From positions 7,912,501 to 7,976,500 of the forward strand of contig NZ_CP048222.1 of the NCBI RefSeq assembly GCF_010119975.1: DNA of 64,000 nucleotides, read 5' to 3'. Positions 1-9,908 of this stretch are shown here, piece after piece. The first letter of the stretch is position 1, and every line of letters starts with the position of its first letter. Below the pieces are notes generated by a model, which was not told the origin of the DNA, did not search any database, and saw only the letters and a list, made by a program, of their open reading frames with translations. Position numbers and translations under genes: made by a program. The stretch comes from Rhodocytophaga rosea (GTDB taxonomy: Bacteria; Bacteroidota; Bacteroidia; Cytophagales; 172606-1).

Positions 1-575
1 ATTATTTCTAGCCTTTTTATTAAATTGTCACTTAAAATCAAAGAAGTAGTTTGTGTTGACACCTTTTTATCAAAAGCAATTTTATTGATTTTTCTAATTT
101 TCGGATCTATTTCAACAACAAAAACAAGTCCTTCCTGCTTCCTTAGTTTTTTATACTCATCTTTAGAAAAAAGTCGTTTTCTGTTTTGCCTTATGAATTG
201 GTTAATATTTATAGAATAATCAATTATATAACTTTTGTCTATTTGATAATAATTACTCTTGACACTGTCTGATTGGCTTTTAGCGATAGAATTACAAATA
301 AGAATAATAATTACAATCATTAAAGTTTTCATAGCTATATAATGTTTCTTAATGAGCCTGTTTGATAATTTTGGCTCATCATTAGTTACCGCACCCTGTA
401 TAGTAGACATAGTTTCACCGTATCCTCCATAACTATTTAATCGTAATTGCGATTCAGTAAATATTCGGGGATGGCCATTATTATTGTGATAAATATTTAT
501 GTTTGATCTATTAGTTGTTCTTCTGAAATTTAATGGTATTTCATTAAGCGAGTGAGTACTTTGAAAAGAGGCCAT
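1..575 (-). CDS. Unknown protein with one membrane/signal segment, 3' end outside window
   Basis: A minus-strand frame is open from an ATG at 575 to the left edge (191 codons, no stop). A TGA lies in the same frame just upstream of 575. I do not recognise the family. Residues 1-81 are polar and Asn-rich. A second ATG at 332 begins a typical signal-peptide-like stretch (MKTLMIVIIILICNSIAKSQ), followed by a Lys/Ile/Asn-rich domain. The gene may therefore start at 332 as a secreted protein, or at 575 as a protein with an internal membrane segment; the 81 extra open codons are hard to explain by chance in such AT-rich DNA. It lies 11 bases after the GRDP-like gene and could share its transcript. 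Start uncertain. Confidence 0.55.
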   Translation of the reverse strand, partial: MASFQSTHSLNEIPLNFRRTTNRSNINIYHNNNGHPRIFTESQLRLNSYGGYGETMSTIQGAVTNDEPKLSNRLIKKHYIAMKTLMIVIIILICNSIAKSQSDSVKSNYYQIDKSYIIDYSININQFIRQNRKRLFSKDEYKKLRKQEGLVFVVEIDPKIRKINKIAFDKKVSTQTTSLILSDNLIKRLEI

Positions 576-586
576 AATAGAGTTTG

Positions 587-1540
587 TTAATCACCTCCGC
601 CACCACCACAACCGCTGCTACAACCACTACTGCCACTATCTCCACCGCTATCACTGCTACCACTGTCACTGCTACTGCTGTCGCTTGAGTTGGAATCTGA
701 ATAGTCGCCCCCTGCACCCCCGCCACCAAAAAAACCTCCTCCAAATCCTGCAAAACCGGCTGCTGTTCCACCGGAAGAACTCGAAAAGTCGCTACTACTG
801 CTGCTTGAAGTGTCACTATTGCTGGAAGTTGTAGAATGGCTATCTGTTCGTTTATTCCTGTGTTTTTGCTTGTGTACTTGCTTATTCAAAGTTTTTTGAT
901 GGACTCTTAGTGTAAGCCGGATAATAATAAAAATAACCAAGGCTATTGCTCCAAAACCTATAAGCAAACCAGTAGCTACCGGGTCTCCACTACATCCGAT
1001 AAGTATTCCCGAAAGCAGTGCGATAAGCAGAAAAGATTGTGTGCGTACAGATAGCCTGGGTTTGGGTATAAGCCATACTTGCCGGGTATTGATACGCTTA
1101 AAGTATTTTGCTTCGTTAAATCTTTCTTCAGTCGATGGCCAGATATGAGCAGGAGGGACACTGCCAAAGAAATGCTGATAAGAAGCTAATGTACGGTTGT
1201 ATAAATCTTCAAACTTATTGTCTTCCTTGGCTCCACCTTTGGTTGCATGGTGATGCAGTTTTTGATGTAAAATATCTTCACATAAGTCTTCCCAGTAGGA
1301 TTTGGTGTAAGTTAAGTGCAAATGCCAGGCCTGGTCAACGGCATCGGAAGGAGTAACCGGATGACCTGCATGAACGGCGAGAAAAATAAACTTTTTGTAT
1401 TCTTCCGTTACATCTTTAGCATAGGCATGTGTCCATCCGTTTTCCCGGGCCAATCGTTTGGAGAAGGATAGGGAAGAGTCTATATTATCGATCTGCCAAT
1501 GGTTAAGTTTCTCAAATAACTCTTGTTGCGTGTTTGTCAT
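587..1540 (-). CDS. GRDP-like N-terminal domain membrane protein with Ser/Gly/Cys-rich tail
   Basis: A 317-residue protein. Residues about 10-130 contain the pattern VDQAWHLHLTYTKSYW (69-84), which resembles glycine-rich domain proteins (GRDP/DUF1399 type: a V-D-x-x-W-H-x-H core followed by Y-W/C). Two hydrophobic helices follow at about 169-184 and 189-210, then a basic His/Lys linker, a poly-Ser stretch, and a tail of Gly/Phe, Asp/Ser and Cys-Gly repeats. The arrangement suggests an inner-membrane protein with the folded domain on one side and a disordered tail on the other. Function is unknown. It stands alone after the ilv-leu operon terminator; the partial gene at 575 may be cotranscribed. 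The family match is from pattern recognition only. Confidence 0.75.
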   Translation of the reverse strand: MTNTQQELFEKLNHWQIDNIDSSLSFSKRLARENGWTHAYAKDVTEEYKKFIFLAVHAGHPVTPSDAVDQAWHLHLTYTKSYWEDLCEDILHQKLHHHATKGGAKEDNKFEDLYNRTLASYQHFFGSVPPAHIWPSTEERFNEAKYFKRINTRQVWLIPKPRLSVRTQSFLLIALLSGILIGCSGDPVATGLLIGFGAIALVIFIIIRLTLRVHQKTLNKQVHKQKHRNKRTDSHSTTSSNSDTSSSSSSDFSSSSGGTAAGFAGFGGGFFGGGGAGGDYSDSNSSDSSSSDSGSSDSGGDSGSSGCSSGCGGGGGD

Positions 1541-1577
1541 AGATCTTTAAATTCATTGTAAGTATAATGGTTGGGGC

Positions 1578-1609
1578 AAAAAAAAGCCTCACCGGCTAGG
1601 GTGAGGCTT
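1578..1609 (-). terminator. Rho-independent terminator of the ilv-leu operon
   Basis: Read on the minus strand, a stem AAGCCTCACC pairs with GGTGAGGCTT around a short loop and is followed by eight T residues. It lies about 95 bases after the leuA stop and before the GRDP-like gene, so it closes the long biosynthetic operon. Confidence 0.85.
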
Positions 1610-1701
1610 AATAAGTTTATATGTTGGTACGGATACCTGAGACATTTCATAGTACCCGATATTACAAAACTTTTCTCAGTTCTGCAAATTTTCTGAGCAC
1701 T

Positions 1702-2877
1702 TTACTTCCGGTTTGCTTCTGCTTTTACCGGATATTGTTCAGCTACCAGTTCCTGCAAATCTTCATCGGTAATCAGCTTTTTCTCGTCAGCTAAAGCAAT
1801 GAATTTTTTGTACATATCGTCCAGTTCTGCTTTTTCGAAGCTGTATCCTAAAATTTCCAACCGGTGTTTCAAGGCATGACGGCCGCTACGGGCAGTCAAT
1901 ACGATGGAAGATGAAGGAATACCTACTTCCTGCGGATTGATGATTTCATAATTCTCGGCATGTTTCAAAAAACCATCCTGGTGGATGCCAGAGGAGTGCG
2001 CAAATGCATTTTTACCTACAATTGCCTTGTTTGGTTGAACTGGCATACGCATCATCTCAGAGACCAATAAGCTCGTTGGATAAATGAGTTTCGTATTAAT
2101 ATTGGTATGCAACTTCAGATCCTGGTGGGTTTTCATGATCATCACTACTTCTTCCAGAGAAGTATTTCCGGCCCGTTCACCAATTCCATTCATGGTTACT
2201 TCCACCTGGCGGGCTCCATTTACCAATCCTTCAATCGAATTAGCAGAAGCTAGTCCCAGATCGTTATGGCAATGCACAGAAATAGTAGCCTGGTGTACAT
2301 TTTTCACATGCTCAAACACATATTTAATCCGGTTACCAAAGGTATGCGGCAGGCAATATCCAGTCGTATCGGGAATGTTTACTACCGTAGCACCAGCACC
2401 AATTACCGCTTCAGTCAGTTTTACCAGAAAATCCAGATCAGCCCGTCCGGCATCTTCGGCATAGAATTCTACATCTTCTACAAAGCTCTTGGCATATTTA
2501 ACCGCCCAGATTGCTTGTTCTAGGATTTTTTCCCGGGTACTGTTAAACTTGTATTTAATGTGCATATCGGAAGAACCGATACCAGTATGGATGCGCTTGC
2601 GTTTAGCAAACTTTAGTGCTTCGGCTGTACATTCGATATCTTCTTTTTTTGCTCTGGCAAGCCCGCAGATCACCGGCTCAGTTACCGCCTTAGATATTTC
2701 CACTACCGAGTTAAAGTCTCCCGGACTGGAAATAGGAAAACCTGCTTCCAGAATATCTACCCCTAAGGCTTGTAGTTCCAACGCAACTTCAATTTTTTCT
2801 TTGGTTGTTAGCTGGCAGCCTGGCACCTGCTCTCCATCTCTCAGGGTAGTGTCGAAGATATAGACTCTATCGCTCAT
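1702..2877 (-). CDS. leuA: 2-isopropylmalate synthase, short form
   Basis: Condenses acetyl-CoA with 2-oxoisovalerate, the first committed step to leucine. The 391-residue protein carries the [12 protein letters not shown] active-site motif (9-20), the metal-binding HCHND motif near residue 200 and NGIGERAGN shortly after. It covers the TIM-barrel catalytic domain and linker but is about 130 residues shorter than the 520-residue E. coli-type enzyme, with no room for the C-terminal LeuA dimer/regulatory domain that binds leucine. It is the last gene of the operon, about 100 bases after leuB. Homocitrate synthase or citramalate synthase are the alternatives for this fold, but the leuBCD neighbours favour LeuA. 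Feedback inhibition by leucine is probably weak or different (inference). Confidence 0.93.
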   Translation of the reverse strand: MSDRVYIFDTTLRDGEQVPGCQLTTKEKIEVALELQALGVDILEAGFPISSPGDFNSVVEISKAVTEPVICGLARAKKEDIECTAEALKFAKRKRIHTGIGSSDMHIKYKFNSTREKILEQAIWAVKYAKSFVEDVEFYAEDAGRADLDFLVKLTEAVIGAGATVVNIPDTTGYCLPHTFGNRIKYVFEHVKNVHQATISVHCHNDLGLASANSIEGLVNGARQVEVTMNGIGERAGNTSLEEVVMIMKTHQDLKLHTNINTKLIYPTSLLVSEMMRMPVQPNKAIVGKNAFAHSSGIHQDGFLKHAENYEIINPQEVGIPSSSIVLTARSGRHALKHRLEILGYSFEKAELDDMYKKFIALADEKKLITDEDLQELVAEQYPVKAEANRK

Positions 2878-2979
2878 AGTATAATTGTTTTTGTTAGAAA
2901 TTGCCCTATTTTATCAGATACCTGAAGTATCCAAAAGTAAATAAGATTAAAAGTTAAGGATTTATCTGTAAAATACGTA

Positions 2980-4056
2980 CTATAATTTTTTAATAATTTT
3001 TTCGCCCATCGCATCTGTCCCAACAATTTTATCTGTTGCAGTCGTAGCATCGGCAATATCTCTGGTGCGGAAACCTTCTTTCAGCGTCTGTTCTACAGCC
3101 TGAATTACCTTCGCTGATTCTGCTTTTAGCCCGAATGAAATATCCAGCATTAGGGCAACTGATAGGATAGAGGCAAGTGGGTTAGCTACTCCTTTACCAG
3201 AAATGTCATACGCAGAACCATGGATCGGTTCATATAAGCCAGTCTGATCGCCTAAAGATGCGGAAGCAAGCATGCCCATCGAACCGGCAATCTGTGAGGC
3301 TTCGTCAGTAAGGATATCACCAAATAAATTTCCGGTAAGCACCACATCGAACGAGCGCGGGTCTTTAATGAGCTTCATCGCAGCCGTATCGATGAACATA
3401 TGTTCTACTTCCACATCCGCATAATCTTTAGCCATTTCCTGCACTACCTCGCGCCATAACCTGGAGGATTCCAGCACATTGGCTTTGTCTACAGAGGTTA
3501 ACTTTTTGCTGCGGGTTCTGGCGGCTTCAAAAGCACGTTTGGCAATCCGGCGCACTTCCATTTTAGAGTAGATCATCGTATCCACAGCTACGTTGCCATT
3601 GTCCCGGCGTTCCCTGGGTTCGCCAAAATATACATCACCGGTTAACTCCCGGAAAAACAAAATATCTGCCCCTTTTAAAATTTCCGGTTTAATACTCGAA
3701 GCATGAATGAGTTCATCAAATAAACGAATAGGCCGTAAGTTTGCGTATAAACCCAGCTCTTTCCTCATTTTTAGTAAGCCTTGTTCCGGACGCACTTTCA
3801 GAGATGGATCATTGTCATATTTAGGATGGCCAACGGCACCAAATAGTACCGCATCAGAAGCCTTTAGTTTTTGAAGCGTTTCATCCGGTAGCGGATTGCC
3901 GGTTGCTTCGATGGCTGTGTGTCCGATGAGGGCTTCGTCAAATGTAAAACGAATGCCATTTTTTCCGCTGAATGTTTCTAATACTTTTTTACCCCAGGTA
4001 GTTACTTCTTTTCCAATGCCATCTCCTGGTAATACTACTATTTTCTGTTCTTTCAC
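2980..4056 (-). CDS. leuB: 3-isopropylmalate dehydrogenase
   Basis: NAD-dependent oxidation and decarboxylation of 3-isopropylmalate to 2-oxoisocaproate, the third leucine-specific step, in the cytosol. The 358-residue length is normal for the family. GDGIGKEV near the N-terminus, the LRPEQGLL-like substrate region (VRPEQGLLKMRKELGLYANLRP) and GLYEPIHGSA followed by GKGVANPLASILS (cofactor site) are all visible. The start ATG lies 45 bases after the leuD stop, consistent with one transcript. The complete leuCDB block supports leucine synthesis rather than an isocitrate or tartrate dehydrogenase role. Confidence 0.96.
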   Translation of the reverse strand: MKEQKIVVLPGDGIGKEVTTWGKKVLETFSGKNGIRFTFDEALIGHTAIEATGNPLPDETLQKLKASDAVLFGAVGHPKYDNDPSLKVRPEQGLLKMRKELGLYANLRPIRLFDELIHASSIKPEILKGADILFFRELTGDVYFGEPRERRDNGNVAVDTMIYSKMEVRRIAKRAFEAARTRSKKLTSVDKANVLESSRLWREVVQEMAKDYADVEVEHMFIDTAAMKLIKDPRSFDVVLTGNLFGDILTDEASQIAGSMGMLASASLGDQTGLYEPIHGSAYDISGKGVANPLASILSVALMLDISFGLKAESAKVIQAVEQTLKEGFRTRDIADATTATDKIVGTDAMGEKIIKKL

Positions 4057-4101
4057 GTCGGGTTAAAGTGGGTTGTTGAAATACAATGAAGGCTATTTAA
4101 A

Positions 4102-4683
4102 CTATCTGCTTTCAAAAGCAGTGATCTCATTTTTCAAGCTTAATAGATAATCGATATCATCATAGCCATTCAATAAACAGGCTTTTTTATACGCATTGAT
4201 GTCAAAACTTTCTGAACTACCATCCGGTAATATTACTTTTTGTTGTTCCAGGTTCACTTCAATCTGAGCTTTGGGATTGGCTTCCAGTTGCTGCCAGATT
4301 TTGTTCAAAAATTCTTCGGAAACCTGTACCGGAAGCAAACTATTATTTAAGGCATTGCCTTTAAAAATATCAGCAAAGAAGCTGGAAATAACTACCTTGA
4401 AACCAAAATCGTGAATAGCCCAGGCGGCATGTTCCCGGCTGGAACCACAACCAAAATTCTTTCCGGCTACCAGAATATCGCCGGTATAGGCAGGATTGTT
4501 TAATACAAAATCCTTTTTATTTCCCCGGTTATCAAAACGCCAGTCACGGAATAGGTTTTCTCCAAATCCTTCCCGGGTGGTGGCTTTCAAAAAACGGGCT
4601 GGAATAATCTGGTCCGTATCAATATTTTCTATGGGCAGTGGAACTACTGTAGATTGCAGAGATTTAAATTTTTCTTTTAACAT
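4102..4683 (-). CDS. leuD: 3-isopropylmalate dehydratase small subunit
   Basis: The swivelling-domain subunit that pairs with LeuC to isomerise 2- to 3-isopropylmalate. The 193-residue length is normal. The N-terminal [15 protein letters not shown] and the [13 protein letters not shown] loop that contacts substrate are intact. It sits about 60 bases downstream of leuC and 45 upstream of leuB. No anomalies seen. Confidence 0.96.
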   Translation of the reverse strand: MLKEKFKSLQSTVVPLPIENIDTDQIIPARFLKATTREGFGENLFRDWRFDNRGNKKDFVLNNPAYTGDILVAGKNFGCGSSREHAAWAIHDFGFKVVISSFFADIFKGNALNNSLLPVQVSEEFLNKIWQQLEANPKAQIEVNLEQQKVILPDGSSESFDINAYKKACLLNGYDDIDYLLSLKNEITAFESR

Positions 4684-4744
4684 AAGATAATAAGTTGAGC
4701 TTTCAGGAATAGAATATCTTATCCCTAAAAGTATTTGACTGTCC

Positions 4745-6142
4745 TTAAATCAATTCCCGTACATCGGTGACACGGCCGGTAATGGCGGCAGCGGCGGCAG
4801 ATAATGGGCTGGCTAAAAATGTACGTGCGCCAGGTCCCTGACGGCCTTCAAAATTCCGGTTGGAGGTGGAAATACAATATTTTCCGGCCGGAACTTTGTC
4901 TTCGTTCATACCCAGGCAAGCCGAACAACCAGGACCTCTTAACTCAAATCCGGCTTCCGTAAATACTCTATCCAGGCCTTCTCTAATGGCCTGCTCCTCT
5001 ACCTGTTTGGAACCAGGAATAATCAGCACTTCTACGTTATCTGCTTTCCTTTTCCCTTTTACAAAATCAGCCACTAAACGCAGATCTTCAATGCGGGCGT
5101 TGGTGCAGCTACCTATGAATACATAATCTAATTGTTTGCCCAGCAGTTGAGAACCAGGCTCCAGGCTCATGTATTCTAATGATTTTTTGAAGGAAGTCGC
5201 TTCGCTATGATCTTTTAATTCTTCCACCGTAGGAATACGCTCGGTAATACCAATGCCCATTCCAGGATTCGTTCCATAGGTAATCATAGGTTCGATATCG
5301 GCCGCATCAAAGGTATATACTTTATCATACACAGCCCCTTCGTCCGTTTTCAGGGTTTTCCAATAAGCTACTGCTTTCTCAAATTCTTCCCCTTGTGGCG
5401 CAAACCGGCGGCCTTTTACATAGTCAAAGGTAGTCTGGTCAGGCGCAATCAATCCACCCCGGGCACCCATTTCTATGCTCATGTTACAGATGGTCATGCG
5501 GGCTTCCATAGACAGGCTTGTGATGGCTGAACCGGCATATTCCACAAAATACCCGTTTCCACCACTGGAAGAAATCTGGGAAATAATGTAGAGAATAATG
5601 TCTTTGGAAAGAACGCCTTTGCCCAGTTTGCCATTTACCTCAATACGCATCTGTTTGGGCTTGTTCTGCAGAATACACTGGGTGGCCAGCACTTGTTCTA
5701 CTTCACTGGTTCCGATTCCGAAAGCAATGGCTCCAAACGCCCCATGGGTAGAAGTATGGCTGTCGCCACATACGATGGTCATTCCAGGTTGTGTAATGCC
5801 CAGTTCAGGACCGATAATATGTACAATTCCCTGAAAGGGATGAAGCAGGTCGTAGAGTTCTATGCCAAATTCTTTGCAATTTTTCCGTAAGGTTTCTACC
5901 TGAAATCTGGATAATGCCTCTTTAATAGGCAGATGCTGGTCTTTGGTAGGTACATTATGGTCGGCAGTGGCAGTCGTTCGGTCAGGTCTTGCTACCGGGA
6001 TTCCTCTTTTGCGTAATCCCTCAAATGCCTGCGGACTGGTTACTTCGTGAATAAAATGGCGGTCAATATATAATACATCCGGATAGCCTTCCTTGCGGTT
6101 GACGACATGGCTATTCCATAATTTATCAAATAAGGTACTCAT
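4745..6142 (-). CDS. leuC: 3-isopropylmalate dehydratase large subunit
   Basis: Aconitase-family [4Fe-4S] subunit of isopropylmalate isomerase. I choose the ATG at 6142 ([10 protein letters not shown]), giving 465 residues, the usual length; an open stretch of 30 further codons upstream is the T/G-rich spacer containing a 34-bp palindrome and is unlikely to be translated. Cluster ligands are visible as IGSCTNARI and, about 60 residues later, [11 protein letters not shown] (C-x-x-C). The HNVPT and [12 protein letters not shown] motifs near the active site are present. It is encoded downstream of ilvC in the same operon. Confidence 0.96.
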   Translation of the reverse strand: MSTLFDKLWNSHVVNRKEGYPDVLYIDRHFIHEVTSPQAFEGLRKRGIPVARPDRTTATADHNVPTKDQHLPIKEALSRFQVETLRKNCKEFGIELYDLLHPFQGIVHIIGPELGITQPGMTIVCGDSHTSTHGAFGAIAFGIGTSEVEQVLATQCILQNKPKQMRIEVNGKLGKGVLSKDIILYIISQISSSGGNGYFVEYAGSAITSLSMEARMTICNMSIEMGARGGLIAPDQTTFDYVKGRRFAPQGEEFEKAVAYWKTLKTDEGAVYDKVYTFDAADIEPMITYGTNPGMGIGITERIPTVEELKDHSEATSFKKSLEYMSLEPGSQLLGKQLDYVFIGSCTNARIEDLRLVADFVKGKRKADNVEVLIIPGSKQVEEQAIREGLDRVFTEAGFELRGPGCSACLGMNEDKVPAGKYCISTSNRNFEGRQGPGARTFLASPLSAAAAAITGRVTDVRELI

Positions 6143-6195
6143 TGTTTGTTGTAGGTTATTAGTTGTTAGTTGTTCGAAGCCAGATTGATAATAGA

Positions 6196-6229
6196 ATAGT
6201 TGCTGAAAATTTAAATTTTCAGCAACTAT
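6196..6229. repeat. 34-bp perfect palindrome in the ilvC-leuC spacer
   Basis: The half-site ATAGTTGCTGAAAATTT is followed directly by its exact reverse complement. It is flanked by T/G-rich words (TTGTTTGTTGTTAGTTG and relatives) that extend the pairing imperfectly. No T-run follows, so it is not an obvious terminator. In RNA it would form a long stem at the ilv/leu junction, possibly a processing or stabilising element; as DNA it could be a dimeric operator. Confidence 0.8.
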
Positions 6230-6246
6230 CAACTAACAACAAACAA

Positions 6247-7290
6247 CTATTTTTTGGGTCTTAGTTCTCTTACTTTTAAGCCGGCCTGCCACATTTCAGA
6301 CTCACGGAGTTCTTTTAATTCCTGGTCTAATTTTACCCTGTAATCTGGCTGGCTATTAAGTTTAATGGTTCTTTCAGCTTCTTTTCCGGTGGCTACGCTT
6401 TCGTATAATTCTTCAAAAACTGGTGCTACGGCATCCCGGAATTTATGACGCCAGTCGAGTGCACCTCTTTGTGCAGTTGTAGAACAGTTGGCATACATCC
6501 AGTCCATTCCGTTTTCAGCTACAAGTGGCATCAAGCTTTGTGTGAGTTCTTCTACCGTCTCGTTGAAAGCTTCGGAAGGCGTATGTCCTCTTTTGCGTAG
6601 AATGTTATACTGGGCTTCAAAAATACCCTGAATAGCGCCCATCAATGTACCTCTTTCGCCTGTTAAATCGCTGTATACTTCTTTTTTGAAATCAGTTTCG
6701 AATAAATATCCTGAACCTACGCCAATACCCATGGCTACGGCTTTTTCTCTGGCTTTTCCTGAAGCATTCTGGAAAACAGCAAAACTTGAATTTAATCCTT
6801 GTCCATCTAAGAATAATCTCCGCAAGCTGGTGCCTGAGCCTTTAGGGGCTACTAAAATGACATCAATATTTTTTGGTGGGATAATTCCGGTTTGTTCTTT
6901 ATAAGTAATACCAAAGCCGTGAGAAAAATATAAGGTTTTCCCTTCTGTGAGGTGTTTGCTTACAGTTGGCCACAGGGCAATCTGTCCAGCATCCGAAAGC
7001 AGGTAACAGATGATGGTACCTCTTCTCAGCGCTTCTTCAATTTCGAATAAATTTTCGCCTTCTTTGAAACCATCCTGCACAGCATGATCCCATGATTTAG
7101 ATGGTTTTCTCTGACCTACAATTACATTAAACCCATTGTCACGCATGTTCAACGACTGGCCTGGACCTTGTACCCCGTATCCAATTACGGCGATAGTTTC
7201 ATTTTTTAGTACTTCACGGGCTTTTGCCAGGGGAAATTCTTCTCTGGTTACAACTTCTTCAACTACACCACCAAAGTTTATTTTTGCCAT
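6247..7290 (-). CDS. ilvC: Ketol-acid reductoisomerase
   Basis: Converts 2-acetolactate or 2-aceto-2-hydroxybutyrate to the dihydroxy acids, using NAD(P)H and Mg. The 347-residue protein has the dinucleotide loop IGYGVQGPGQ (about residues 37-46), a cofactor-specificity loop with GQRKPSKSW (Arg/Lys/Ser suggest NADPH; inference), and the knotted C-terminal domain with DLTGERGTLMGAIQG and ANCSTTAQRGALDW. Length fits the short class I-like enzymes. It follows ilvN by 86 bases. Its TAG stop is followed at once by the T/G-rich palindromic spacer before leuC. Confidence 0.95.
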   Translation of the reverse strand: MAKINFGGVVEEVVTREEFPLAKAREVLKNETIAVIGYGVQGPGQSLNMRDNGFNVIVGQRKPSKSWDHAVQDGFKEGENLFEIEEALRRGTIICYLLSDAGQIALWPTVSKHLTEGKTLYFSHGFGITYKEQTGIIPPKNIDVILVAPKGSGTSLRRLFLDGQGLNSSFAVFQNASGKAREKAVAMGIGVGSGYLFETDFKKEVYSDLTGERGTLMGAIQGIFEAQYNILRKRGHTPSEAFNETVEELTQSLMPLVAENGMDWMYANCSTTAQRGALDWRHKFRDAVAPVFEELYESVATGKEAERTIKLNSQPDYRVKLDQELKELRESEMWQAGLKVRELRPKK

Positions 7291-7376
7291 TTGTAAATAA
7301 ATGTTTAAGGATTAAAAATGAGATGATTAACGAAAAGGCGAAATGATAGTAAAAAAATAAAAAAAGCAAGGATTAT

Positions 7377-7958
7377 TTAATTTTTCCGCATGGAGCTGGC
7401 ACTAAGCTCTTCCAGTTCTTTCAGGAAAGTCTCAGTTCTGCGTTTGGATTTAGAAATAGAAATGCGGCCGGAACGCACAAATTCCGATACACCAAACTGT
7501 TTGAGTTCTTCAAATAACTTGGTTGTCTCGCTCTTGCGGCCGGTTTTTTCAATAATGATATATTCCCGTTCGATCACTAAAATGCGGGCAAAATTATCGC
7601 GGATGAGTTTTTCTATGCGGTTATTACTGTCATTGAGAAAAGGCTCTAGTGGTACTTTATATAAAGCCAGTTCCTGAAAATGAGTATCTTCTTCCTCGTA
7701 TAAGAATGCACCTAATACTTCAATCAGTTTGCGGATCTGCTTAACCAGTTTTTCGGCTTTTTCCCTGGTAATTTTTACCACAATGGTATAGCGGCTTACT
7801 CCGGAAACTTCAGATTCGGAAACGTTAATACTTTCTATATTGATTTTGCGGCGGGTAAAAATGATCGTGATGGCATTGAGGAGACCACTTTTGTTTTCGG
7901 TCAGTACGGAGATGATAAACAGCTTTACATCGGTACTATAACCGTTCTGATTTTCCAT
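7377..7958 (-). CDS. ilvN: Acetolactate synthase regulatory (small) subunit
   Basis: ACT-domain subunit that activates IlvB and normally confers valine feedback inhibition. In the 193-residue protein the N-terminal ACT domain (about 10-85) shows LFIISVLTENKSGLLNAIT and the INIESINVSESE strand; the C-terminal half (REYIIIEKTGRKSETTKLFEEL) matches the usual small-subunit C-domain. It is directly downstream of ilvB, separated by a 12-bp-stem hairpin. E. coli has both ilvN and ilvH forms; the symbol is given by position and length. Confidence 0.93.
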   Translation of the reverse strand: MENQNGYSTDVKLFIISVLTENKSGLLNAITIIFTRRKINIESINVSESEVSGVSRYTIVVKITREKAEKLVKQIRKLIEVLGAFLYEEEDTHFQELALYKVPLEPFLNDSNNRIEKLIRDNFARILVIEREYIIIEKTGRKSETTKLFEELKQFGVSEFVRSGRISISKSKRRTETFLKELEELSASSMRKN

Positions 7959-7994
7959 ATAGGTAGGTTTATTTTGATTCTAAAAATAGTAAGT

Positions 7995-8026
7995 TTTATA
8001 GCGGGGCATTTAAACCCCGCTATAAA
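7995..8026 (-). other. Perfect 12-bp hairpin between ilvB and ilvN
   Basis: TTTATAGCGGGG and CCCCGCTATAAA pair around an 8-base loop, 19 bases after the ilvB stop and 36 bases before the ilvN start. There is no long T-run on the minus strand, so read-through is expected. It may slow polymerase or stabilise the upstream message; the role is inferred only from structure. Confidence 0.6.
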
Positions 8027-8045
8027 GGGAAATATTAAATCACAG

Positions 8046-9779
8046 TTACTCCAGCCGGATGTTAGAAATAGAAGCACCTGCCGGAACCATTGGAAATACA
8101 TTTTCCTCTTTTTCTACAACCACTTCCAGTAAATACGGGCCGTCATGATCGAGCATCGTTTGCAAGGCTTGTGTGATGTTTTCCCGGTCAGTTACTTTAC
8201 TAGCCTGAATACCGAAACCTTTGGTAATGGCTACAAAATCCGGATTTATCATTTCTGTGCAAGAATAGCGTTTTTCATGGAATAACTGCTGCCACTGTCG
8301 TACCATTCCGAGGAAGCTATTATTGAGAATGACAATTTTTGTGGCAATTTTAAACTGGGCAATCGTGCCTAATTCCTGTAAGGTCATCTGGAAACCGCCA
8401 TCGCCAATGATGGCTACTACTTGCTTTTCAGGCTTTCCTATTTTTGAACCCATCGCGGCTGGTAAAGCAAAACCCATGGTACCCAATCCACCGGAAGTTA
8501 CATTGCTGTCAGTGGTTTTATATTTGTAATAGCGGGAAGTAGCCATCTGGTGTTGTCCTACGTCAGTTACTACAATGGCTTCTCCTTTGGTGAGTTCAGA
8601 AATGTAGTTTACTACTTCCGACATTAATAAACCGCCACTTGGGGGATTCAAGGCTTTCTGAATTACTTTATCATATTCAATTTGGTCGCATGCACGGAAT
8701 TCAGCCAGCCATTCAGCATGTGTATTTTTGTTTACTTTAGGTAGTATAGCAGTTAAAGCATCTTTGGCATCCGCATGTAATGCAACGGTTGTTTTTACAT
8801 TCTTATCTATCTCTGATGCATCAATCTCTATGTGAATCACTTTTGCTTGTCTGGCATAGGTTTTCAGATCACCGGTTACCCTGTCATCGAAGCGCATACC
8901 AATCGCAATCAGTACGTCGCATTCATTTGTTTTTACATTGGGGCCATAATTGCCATGCATACCCAAATACCCTACATATAAAGGATGATCGCAAGGGAAG
9001 GCAGATAGACCTAGCAGGGTAGAGGCAACCGGAATACCAGCTTTTTCTGCCAGGCTAAGCAGTTCTTTTTGTGCACCAGAAATCAGAATCCCATGTCCGG
9101 CAAGAATATATGGTTTTTTGGCAGCATTAATCAGTTTAGCCGCTGCTTCAATATCCTCTGCATTTACTCTTGGATAGGGCGCATAGCTTCTGATTTTTTC
9201 GCACTTTTTATAGGTATATTCAAATTTGGCGTTTTGTACATCTTTGGTGATATCAATCAGAACTGGTCCCGGCCGGCCTGATTTAGCAATGAAAAAAGCT
9301 TTGGCCATTACTTCAGGCAATTCTTTCACATCTGTTACCTGATAATTCCACTTGGTGACTGGCATAGAAATTCCCAGCACATCTGTTTCCTGGAAAGCAT
9401 CTGTACCCAGTAAAGCAGAACTTACTTGGCCGGTAATACAAACCATTGGAGTAGAATCGATCTGCGCATCTGCAATGCCTGTAATCAGATTGGTAGCACC
9501 CGGACCAGAAGTAGCGAAAACAACACCTGGCCTACCCGTTACTCTGGCGTAACCCTGGGCTGCATGTGTTGCGCCCTGTTCATGACGTACCAGAATGTGG
9601 CGAAGTCTGTCCTGGTATCCGTACAAAGCGTCATAAATAGGCATGATGGCCCCTCCAGGATACCCAAAAATGGTATCTACGCCTTCTTCCAGTAATGATA
9701 GTAAAACTGCTTCTGCGCCGGTTACAATTTTAGCTTCTGAAGTGGTCTTACTGGCAGGTGCTTTGGTTAATGCTTGCAT
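8046..9779 (-). CDS. ilvB: Acetolactate synthase catalytic (large) subunit
   Basis: Thiamine-diphosphate enzyme making acetolactate from two pyruvates, or acetohydroxybutyrate from pyruvate plus 2-oxobutyrate. The 577-residue protein has the three expected domains: N-terminal pyrimidine-binding with the catalytic Glu in LVRHEQGATHAAQGYAR (about residue 65), a central FAD/nucleotide domain, and a C-terminal pyrophosphate-binding domain with GDGGFQMTLQEL and LNNSFLGMVRQWQ. Pairing with ilvN identifies it as the biosynthetic enzyme rather than catabolic AlsS. It follows ilvD after a 129-base AT-rich gap. Confidence 0.96.
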   Translation of the reverse strand: MQALTKAPASKTTSEAKIVTGAEAVLLSLLEEGVDTIFGYPGGAIMPIYDALYGYQDRLRHILVRHEQGATHAAQGYARVTGRPGVVFATSGPGATNLITGIADAQIDSTPMVCITGQVSSALLGTDAFQETDVLGISMPVTKWNYQVTDVKELPEVMAKAFFIAKSGRPGPVLIDITKDVQNAKFEYTYKKCEKIRSYAPYPRVNAEDIEAAAKLINAAKKPYILAGHGILISGAQKELLSLAEKAGIPVASTLLGLSAFPCDHPLYVGYLGMHGNYGPNVKTNECDVLIAIGMRFDDRVTGDLKTYARQAKVIHIEIDASEIDKNVKTTVALHADAKDALTAILPKVNKNTHAEWLAEFRACDQIEYDKVIQKALNPPSGGLLMSEVVNYISELTKGEAIVVTDVGQHQMATSRYYKYKTTDSNVTSGGLGTMGFALPAAMGSKIGKPEKQVVAIIGDGGFQMTLQELGTIAQFKIATKIVILNNSFLGMVRQWQQLFHEKRYSCTEMINPDFVAITKGFGIQASKVTDRENITQALQTMLDHDGPYLLEVVVEKEENVFPMVPAGASISNIRLE

Positions 9780-9908
9780 ATGTGATTTTATTTTGTTACT
9801 AAAAGCCTCTTTTTTATAAGGCGGATATAACTAAAATGGTTCTAAAATGTAATTTTATTTACAAAAAGATTATATTTTTCTCTTTTCTATTGTAATAATA
9901 TGCTAGAG

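Noticed and set aside
544-816. 90-codon Val/Ala-rich minus-strand ORF
   Set aside because: It is a second frame of the Ser/Gly repeat tail of the GRDP-like gene; low-complexity DNA keeps this frame open.
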